Shown here piece after piece: positions 57,700 to 64,000 of a stretch of 64,000 nucleotides of DNA. The notes below the pieces were generated by a model. That model did no database searches. It saw only the letters and a program-made list of their open reading frames with translations, and was not told the origin of the DNA. Position 1 is the first letter of the stretch; each line of letters begins with the position of its first letter. The position numbers were made by a program, and so were the translations under genes. The DNA comes from Cenococcum geophilum 1.58 (lineage: Eukaryota > Ascomycota > Dothideomycetes > Gloniales > Gloniaceae), in contig KV748256.1 of the NCBI GenBank assembly GCA_001692895.1, positions 627,293-691,292 of the forward strand, given 5' to 3'.

Positions 57700-60639
57700 T
57701 TTACCCAATAAAGACGAATCCGAATTATAACGCTTCTTATATATAAGCCGCTTAGGAGCAACCGGCTTATTATCCTCCTTATCCTCTAACTGCGTATACT
57801 TCTCCTTATACTGCTTATATAACGCGGTAACGTCTTTTTTATATTATAATTGCCATATAGCCTTACTGGCCCACTCCTATTTAAAGTAGTTAAACTTATA
57901 GGCTAGGTGGAGGACAATTGCTGCTTAGTAGATGGGTGTTTAGTTAGTAAAGCTAAAATATTTAATAAGCTTTATATATGCGCAATAAACTCCTACTTTA
58001 TAGTACTCTAAGTACTCCACCGGCAACGCCTTAATCTTATTATTAGCTTATTATAGGACCTTAAATATATAGTTTATACTTTAAAGAACCTCCTAAACTG
58101 CGCTATAAGAGCCCTTAAAGCCTCTGGCGTTTGCATTACCTTATAGTTTATTAGTAAGAGTCTTAAAAGGCTTAAGAAGCCACTTAAACTTCTTTAGCGT
58201 CTTAAAGTCCTTATTTATAAGGAAGTCCTATAAGAGATTATACGCATCTTTATCGGCAGGCTTAACCTAGTAGGTTTAGTAGAGTTTAATAGGGTTCCAA
58301 AGTTCGAGTACTATTAGATATAAGAAGTTAGCAAAAGTCTATTTTTAAGTAATTTAATGGCGAGAGGTAGAGCGTTATCGCTATTAAATTCTATTAAATT
58401 CCATTAAATTCCATTAAATATACTAGCGGAGGGGTAAGCTATAGGCTGTATCTACGCGCGCTAAAGGTAGTTCGACGATATAATAAGGTAGTAGAGAATG
58501 GTAGAGGTTAAGTAGAATATTTAGTAATAACCAAACTCTATAGAACCCCACCTAAAAAAAAGCAATTATATTAGAATATACCTCTCTTAATTATTATATA
58601 TACAGCGTTCTAGCGTACTTTACCGTCTTTTAAGAGTTCTAGATAGAAGACTTCCTTATTACCTTTTTTATAGTCGGTCTAGTAGTTCTAAAAGGCCATT
58701 CGCCGCTAATTAGTTTGTCTAATATATACCATAATTATCTTTACTCTACTAATTGGCCCTATCTTACTCCAGATTTGGAAGATATTATTAGCACCTATAC
58801 TAGCAATTTGCTTTTAAAGCTTACTTATACCTTTGCTAAAGAGCGCGGCCTTAATAATAAGGTTAATAATATATCCAGCGTACTAAAGTTAAGCCTATTT
58901 TAGATCTATAGTTAGAAATATCGTTATAATCATTTCCATAAGCTTATTATTATCTTTAGCATTATCCATTATAAAGGCGCCAATATTTTCCTTTATATAA
59001 TATTTTATAATTACGTCTATAATTAATCACGTAACGTTAGAGCCGGTATAGGAGCTAATTAATTAAGGGAGGCTAATAAGGGCAGTAGAAAGGTTGCCTT
59101 TAGCAGCTAATTTAGGTAAGCAATAACTTATTAGTATAGAAGTTAAACTTACTAATTTAGTAAGCAATAACGCCGATATAATTACGCTTATTTTCTCCCG
59201 TTTAAAGGTTGCTGCTAATATTAACCTTACTAATACTCTCTTTTAGAAGGCCTTTAATTGTAAGCCGTTACTTAGGTAGAGCTTTAAGCACCTATTTGCT
59301 AATAGTGCTAGTTAAGGTAGTAGCTAAATAAGGTGCAGTAAGTAGCTTTTTAAGCCATAAGCTACATACCTGCCAAAAGGTTATATTGTTAGCAATAATC
59401 TAATCTATATAGTTCTAATTATATTTCTTACTGCTAAATAGTGTTTAAGAGTTTGTTGCTTTAGATTTAGTAGTAGGCTTTAGAATTGCGGTAACGGCAA
59501 CTTTAAAAGGGCTGCTTAGTAGAGACGTTAATAACTTAACGTTTTCGCTGTCTCGTGTAATAATAATATTATGCCATTTTCTTATATATTTTGCTGCTTT
59601 AGTAGTACTTTTTAATAGATATACGCCCTCCTAGTATTGTTTAGAGATATAGCAGAGCTTATAAACCCACTAGCGCCTACCCTCTTTATCCTTAATATCT
59701 GCACCGTGCCTATAGATTAGTGAGGGTGTAAAACCAGTATTAATATGCCGCTTATGCCTGGCTTAATAGCGAGGTTCTTTTAATAGGTTTAAATTATGGC
59801 GAAGCTCGTCCTACTTAATTATAAAGATATAAGAAGCTACAGCGTTACCCGGTTATATATTTAATGGAGTTAGTTAAAGTAGAGTAGGTATTTCGGGTAT
59901 CTTACTACCCTATAATTTAGGCGCGTCGTTAATTAGAATAGGGGAATTATGCGTTAATAGTATTAAATTTAATAATAATAAAGACGGTAAGGGTAAGGGC
60001 GAGGTTCTAGGCCTTTGTTTGGCTTATTAGAAGGGGTTAAGAGGCATAGAATTAGAGGTAGTTAAGGTAATAGAGGTTAGAAGATAATTAAAAAAACTCT
60101 ATAGGGATAGGCGCAAGTAAATATAGCTAATAAAACGCGTTTTAGTGGCAGACTACGCTAAACCTGTTAATCTTAGCGTATTTAATTGCTATATTCCCGA
60201 GCGATCTAATTAAATTAATACTGCACACCTTATTAAAATCGTATACCTTAACACCAAAAGTCTATCACGAACCACCCCTCTATTAGTGGGATTTTATATC
60301 AATCAATCGCAGGCGCTTGATGAGAATTTCTGGTTGCGATTAATTACTTGATGACAATTCCTGGTTGCGATTGATTGATTAATAATCAATCAATCGCAGG
60401 CGCGCTCGTCAAGCGGCTTGCCTGTCGAACACACTGACCCCTACTGATCGCCGAGCAAGCCGTTAAGACAGCCATAAGCAATTTCGAATCGACCTCCGCA
60501 ACGCCTTATTTGAGCACTTAATTCGGAAGCGAAAGGCCTACACTGAGGAAGTCCCTCCTCAACGCTCTACGAACGAGATTGTATAGTATCCTACGAAGAA
60601 GCACGCGCTGGTAAGGATTTTAAGATCTAGGTATAATAA

Positions 60640-60759
60640 ATAAGATAGAATTAAGTATAGAGAGTAAGATCTAAGTATTATTTTAATAGACTTTAATTAT
60701 TACATAATAAAGATTAATGGCTAAACTTATAGTAAGGAAAGGCTAAATCTAACGAATTA
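60640..60759. other. Degraded piggyBac 3' region
   Basis: AT-rich sequence continuing the piggyBac frame with stops (readable SKERLNLTNQ near its end), up to the tta at 60757-60759 before the Harbinger end. Confidence 0.4.
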
Positions 60760-61979
60760 GGGGTCGTTTGGTTACACTTCCGTTACAAATATAGAGGCTC
60801 CATATTGTAACGGAACCGGAGCTCAAATATGGAAATAAGGGTGTCGTTTGGTAGATCTGACGCCGTTTAAATATAGAGCTCCTCCGTATCAGTAAGCGCG
60901 TCAAATTTGCAAGCTATACCGTATATAGTAGTTAAAATAGAGTTCTTGGCTCCGTTTTAATATATAGCTTTAAGCTCCTATTCTATATTCTATTTTAATA
61001 TAGAGCTCCTATATACGCGCCAAATTGACGACTTCTTATAATATAGCGACTCCACACGCCCCGATCGCAATACTGCAGTCGCATTTGCAAGCCTTATATA
61101 ATGTTATTATCTTAACCTTTATAATCGCGATAAGCTTATTTCCGGGGGGCGCCCGTACTTAGTATACTAATATGTGGCGAGGAATAGGGTAGACGACGTA
61201 ATTACTCTACGGCTATAAGTAACGACTTATAAATATAACTTATATAAAGCCTAAGGTATTTAGGAAGCTTCTTAATTAGTTATAACTATACGGCGACTTA
61301 AAGGATATAAAGCTTCTATTAGTAGCCAAGAAGCTAATAATATTCCTAATAATATTTAGTAATAATTCGTTATATAGATTATTAAGTAAGGTAGCTTAAC
61401 ACTTATCTGCAACAATCCACTAGTAAGTATTTACCTGCTAGCTAAACTTCTAGTACTAATTTACTACCTTATAGAGCTATATATAAAGTCCTTTCTAGCC
61501 TTCTAAAACCATATAAGGAAGTTATTCGGCTTCCTTAAAACTTTACTCTAAAAGAGATTGCTAATAACCCTAAACAATATCCTTTCTTTACTAATTATAT
61601 TAGAGCTCTTAATAGTACTTATCTACTAGTCTTTATCAGGGGCGGGTATATAAGGTAAGCTCTATAGTATAAAAGGAAGGGAGGATTATCGCAGAATATT
61701 CTTATAGCTATTAATTTCTAGATAAACTTCCTATACGTTCTAGCTAGTTAGGAGGGCTCTACTTATAACTCTAGAGTCCTTAATTTAGCAAAGGCTAAAG
61801 GATCTAAAGCCTTACTTAGTAGATACTATGTTATAGATACTAGGTACTTTAACACGCCTATAACTTTAACTCCCTACCGCGGTGTATAATATTATCTTTA
61901 TAAGCAGGCGTAGGCAAATATAAAGCTACAGAACGTAAAGAAGCTCTTTAATCTTTAATATATAGCTCTAAGGAATATA

Positions 61980-63514
61980 CGAAGGCTGCCGGTTTTGAAA
62001 TCCGGCCATTTAATTGGCTAGATTTTAAGCGAATTTACCCCACCAAAACTCTCACACATTGATTTTGAATAACTCTACCAAGACTCTTCTAATGGGAAAG
62101 CACGCCTCTGACATCGATAAAGCTGCGTTTCTGGTTCATTTGCAATATGTTCATCAAGCTGAAGCTGCTAGAAGACCTGGGTTATCCTCCTTAACTGCTA
62201 GTGACGTTAAATTTAGGGCTGGGGAGGTGCAAATTCGAAATGCGGAACAAGGCCTACCACCTCCTACTCTTGCGGAGCAAGTAGCGCGAAAGGAAGGGAG
62301 TGGAGCTAAGAAGAAGATCTCGGATGAGGACGTTTTACACTTGCTTAAAGCTTGTACGTTAAATAAGAAGCAAAGGCAGAAGCTTTGGCATGTTGTAGCT
62401 TATAAAGAAGGATTTTTCGATCTCCACCGTCGTATAATTAAGAAGAAGCTTCGCGCGCGAGGCCTACGCCGCTGTAAATTAATAAAGAAGCTTAATCTTA
62501 CAGATATTTAAAGGGTATAATAATACGAGGTCGCATTGTCGAGAAAGGATTGGGGCTTAGAAGAGTGGCGGCGAGTTATATTCTCGGATGAGGCTTTAAT
62601 AGTCGTCTCTGCAAAGCGTGGTTAACAAAAGATATCTCGAATATTAGGTTAAGAAGAGAGATACCATCCTGATTGCATTAAACGGCGATATAATAACTAC
62701 TCGGAAGCAATGTTTTGGGGGTGTTTTACATACGATTCCAAAGGGCCCTGCCATATCTATTACCCCGAGACTGATGAGCAGAAGGTAGCTAACGAGGCCG
62801 AGATAGAACGGTTAAATATAGAAGAGATTAAGGCTGAATGTTGAGCTACCTTTAAGGAACAAGAACAAAAGAAGGAGAAGAAATGGGACAAGAAAGGGCA
62901 GAAATGGCCTAAGAGTCGAGCTTCGTGGGAGGTGTATTGGAAGAACAATCAATATAAGAAAGGGCCGTCTCGCGGTGGAGTAGATAATCTGTGATACACG
63001 TACGAGGTTCTTAAGCCTTATCTTATTCCATTCTACAAAGAAATTATGCTATAAAGACACGATCCCGATACTTTTGAGTATAATTAACCTCCCTTCTTAT
63101 TCCAATAAGATAATGCTCCTTCGCACGCAAGTAAATGGACGAAGCGACGACTCAAAAAGGAGGGTATCAAGTTACTTGAATATATAGGCAACTCCCCCAA
63201 TATGAACGCTATTGAGGGAGCTTGGATACCAATAAGGATTGCAATTACGAGGGATTGGGGGGCTCCGCATACGTTAGAATGGACAGATCGAGCTTGGAGA
63301 GGAGAGTGGGAGAAGATTCCTCAAGATAAAATAAGGGCTTTAGTTGCTAGAATGGCAGCAATTAATACTATGATTATAGAGTGTGAAGGTGGAAATGAGT
63401 TTCATAGGTAGTACATAATTTAATATGGTGTTCTCTATGGGTGGAAGGGTCACTTTTGTGCCCCGCATTTTTCTCGCTTAAAAAATGGCCGGATTTCAAA
63501 ACCGGCAGCCTTCG
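61980..63514 (+). mobile_element. Tc1/mariner element, lightly mutated
   Basis: A 1535-bp element with perfect 32-bp terminal inverted repeats beginning cgaaggctgccggttttg, flanked by TA (61978-61979 and 63515-63516), the Tc1/mariner target. A subterminal ttaagcga motif occurs at both ends. It has the lowest RIP damage of any element in the right block and lies inside the Harbinger transposase gene, so it is one of the youngest insertions. Confidence 0.9.
62059..63411 (+). pseudogene. Tc1-type transposase with a few RIP-type stops
   Basis: The frame opens at ATG 62059 (an ATG at 62092, MGKHASDIDKAAF, is equally possible) and runs to taa at 62511, then continues through several convertible stops to 63411. 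The N-terminal half has helix-turn-helix-like segments and a basic linker (IIKKKLRARGLRRCKL). The catalytic part shows VIFSDEA (first Asp, about 62578-62598), MFWGCF, FQQDNAPSHAS (second Asp) and NMNAIEGAW (Glu). The spacing between the last Asp and Glu is 34 residues (DD34E), typical of Tc1. Seen stops are TAA (from CAA) and TGA (from CGA). The product would excise and reinsert the element at TA; this copy is interrupted, but only lightly. Confidence 0.8.
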
Positions 63515-63988
63515 TAGTAGAGCGTACTATAGGCGTTTTTAAGAATCGTTTCCGGTACTTTAAGGCCAGCAGGTATAGTCTCCCTTTAAGTACGCAGGTG
63601 GATATAGTATACGCTTTAACTGCGGTATATAACTTTATAAATATAAATAATCTAAATAATCTAGGTTATGTTCTAGAGGTATAGGGTAAGGTTATAGATA
63701 AGGAAGACGTAAGACTTATAGAGGTAGAAAGCGATATAGTTATAAACTAAAGACGCGATAAGATCGCGAAGCTTATATAGTAGAGTTACTATAAGGTAAT
63801 TAGTAGGCTAATTAATTAAGAATATACGGTAGATTTAGGTATATTTACTATAGAAATCTATATAGTTTCCCTCTATATATTACTCTCTAATTGCCTATAT
63901 AGAAGGGCGACCTAAAATCTTACCTAGATTTAAGCTTAGATCTTACCTAAAGCTTACTCCTACGCATCCTCCTTCCTACTAGCCAAAA

Positions 63989-64000
63989 TGTCACGGGACA
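63989..64000 (+). repeat. Possible start of an LTR (tgtcacgggaca) cut by the window end
   Basis: The last 12 bases repeat the first bases of the candidate LTR at 1336-1086, here in plus orientation. Too short to prove, and listed because the same string occurs at both ends of the window. Confidence 0.3.

Larger units (their letters stand above)
49210..60200 (-). pseudogene. hAT transposase with BED zinc finger, RIP-degraded and split
   Basis: Minus-strand order: a BED-type finger region near 59560-59770 (YRHGADIKD ... WVYKLCYISK ... RHKRHIN-like pieces); a catalytic core near 58900-59180 (IGAFIMDNAKDNNKLMEMI, then YAGYIINLI corresponding to the CxxHxxNL box); a helical insertion and core region near 57750-58300 (ALPVEYLEYYKVG, YQAAIVLHLAYKFNYF). 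The gene is cut at 57700 by Gypsy-3. Left of Gypsy-3 the C-terminal dimerisation domain is at about 49330-49560 (PLAYQ, MVIDLFSIPAISSKCKRKFS, NRLANKIIKALKLQKS). All parts are in the right order and orientation. Stops are of RIP type, so it is not active. Confidence 0.8.
49065..60436 (-). mobile_element. Autonomous-type hAT element split by Gypsy-3
   Basis: Terminal inverted repeats start cagtgtgttcgacaggcaa at both ends. The flanking 8-bp duplication is acccctac (49057-49064 and 60437-60444), the hAT signature. The ends carry several subterminal ttgcgattgattg motifs (about 49110-49190 and 60300-60400), like the transposase binding sites of other hAT elements. Without Gypsy-3 and one target copy it is about 3.3 kb. 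It sits within the piggyBac coding frame. Confidence 0.88.
41437..60640 (+). pseudogene. piggyBac transposase gene split by Copia-2 and a hAT element
   Basis: The coding pieces are 41437-42802, 48897-49064 and 60445 to about 60640. The start ATG 41437 (MPSNYARIDADLVQK) fits an accaccatg context. Domain motifs include ELYAYFGVMIYMGITIE, RFQQLDRHFRASPPW, the first catalytic box VNKTIQRFIGR (42043-42075; Asp read as Asn at 42046-42048), MYIVWLDNLF with the second Asp (42331-42333), and GVDITDQ with the last Asp pair after Copia-2 (48931-48948). The C-terminal part resumes beyond the hAT with SHKQFRIDLRNALFEHL. Each insertion site rejoins in frame after one target copy is removed. A frameshift lies near 42550, and TAG/TAA stops are of RIP type. 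Family enzymes cut and paste at TTAA; element ends were not identified. Confidence 0.8.
61170..63740 (+). pseudogene. Harbinger DDE transposase split by a Tc1/mariner insertion
   Basis: Plus-strand pieces are 61170-61979 and 63517-63740. Before the insertion the frame reads SRYYVIDTRYFNTPITLTPY, then RGVQYYLYKQAQANIKLQN and KKLFNLQYIALRN, matching the DSGYP...PYRGVRYHL...ELFN.RH..LRN signature of HARBI1-like DDE nucleases. After it comes VVERTIGVFKNRFRYFKASR, with the catalytic Glu region, and then QVDIVYALTAVYNFI. Joining at one TA gives aggaatata-gtagtagagcg, which keeps the frame. RIP-type changes and stops are present, but fewer in the right piece. Confidence 0.78.
60760..64000 (+). mobile_element. 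PIF/Harbinger element, right end outside the window
   Basis: The left end starts ggggtcgtttggttacac after tta, fitting the 3-bp TTA duplication and G-rich ends of PIF/Harbinger elements. A second similar start, gggtgtcgtttggtaga after taa, lies at about 60838, so which one is the true end is not settled. A Harbinger-type DDE nuclease is encoded downstream on the plus strand and split by the Tc1/mariner element. The element runs past the recognisable coding end at about 63740. Its right terminus is not visible. Confidence 0.6.

Noticed and set aside
42803-60436. The possibility that the clustered elements form one giant mobile element with cargo
   Set aside because: Each element has its own target duplication and interrupts another's coding frame, which is explained by sequential independent insertion. 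No tyrosine recombinase or cargo genes were seen.
1-64000. CRISPR arrays, bacterial operons, tRNA or rRNA genes
   Set aside because: Repeat layout, introns, RIP pattern and element types are fungal. No regular spacer-repeat array or recognisable tRNA or rRNA was seen by eye.

Overview
The window looks like a chromosome segment of a filamentous ascomycete, most plausibly a dothideomycete-type genome with AT isochores; the species cannot be named from sequence alone. About 80 percent of it is extremely AT-rich and carries the signature of repeat-induced point mutation (RIP): CpA is almost absent, TpA is in excess, and former Gln, Arg and Trp codons have become TAA, TAG or TGA. Catalytic Asp codons have become Asn. 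A GC-balanced gene island (about 31.8-41.4 kb) sits between two such blocks, and the first 1.3 kb is also GC-rich.

Left block (1.34-31.7 kb). This is a stack of nested transposons. Two oppositely oriented Gypsy fragments (1.4-2.9 kb) precede a Ty1/Copia element (Copia-1, 3199-31322, target duplication ctata). Copia-1 is opened by three insertions: a Ty3/Gypsy chromovirus (Gypsy-1, 7365-15270) in its reverse transcriptase; a Tad-like LINE (16147-22643, minus strand, 19-bp target duplication, TAA-type tail) between reverse transcriptase and RNase H; and a second Gypsy copy (Gypsy-2, 23377-31187) in its 3' LTR. The LINE is itself opened by a small non-autonomous hAT element (17195-18080).

Gene island (31.8-41.4 kb). 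It holds a fold-back element (32080-32518), an internally deleted hAT (32798-33698), a 21-bp minisatellite with adjoining trinucleotide tracts, the 3' part of a spliced single-pass membrane protein gene (to 36348), an intron-less gene for a large disordered protein (37351-38796, minus) and a FlK-like thioesterase frame with one internal stop (40387-40821, minus).

Right block (41.4-64 kb). A piggyBac transposase gene (from 41437) is split by a second Copia element (Copia-2, 42803-48891) and by an autonomous-type hAT (49065-60436). The hAT is split in turn by Gypsy-3 (49673-57699). Removing each insertion with one copy of its target duplication rejoins recognisable protein sequence. A PIF/Harbinger element starts near 60760 and is split by a lightly mutated Tc1/mariner element (61980-63514).

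Nothing here forms a metabolic cluster or a defence system. The main interest lies in the multi-level insertion chronology, two unexplained conserved regions of the Gypsy family, and the sharp borders between RIP-degraded and intact DNA.
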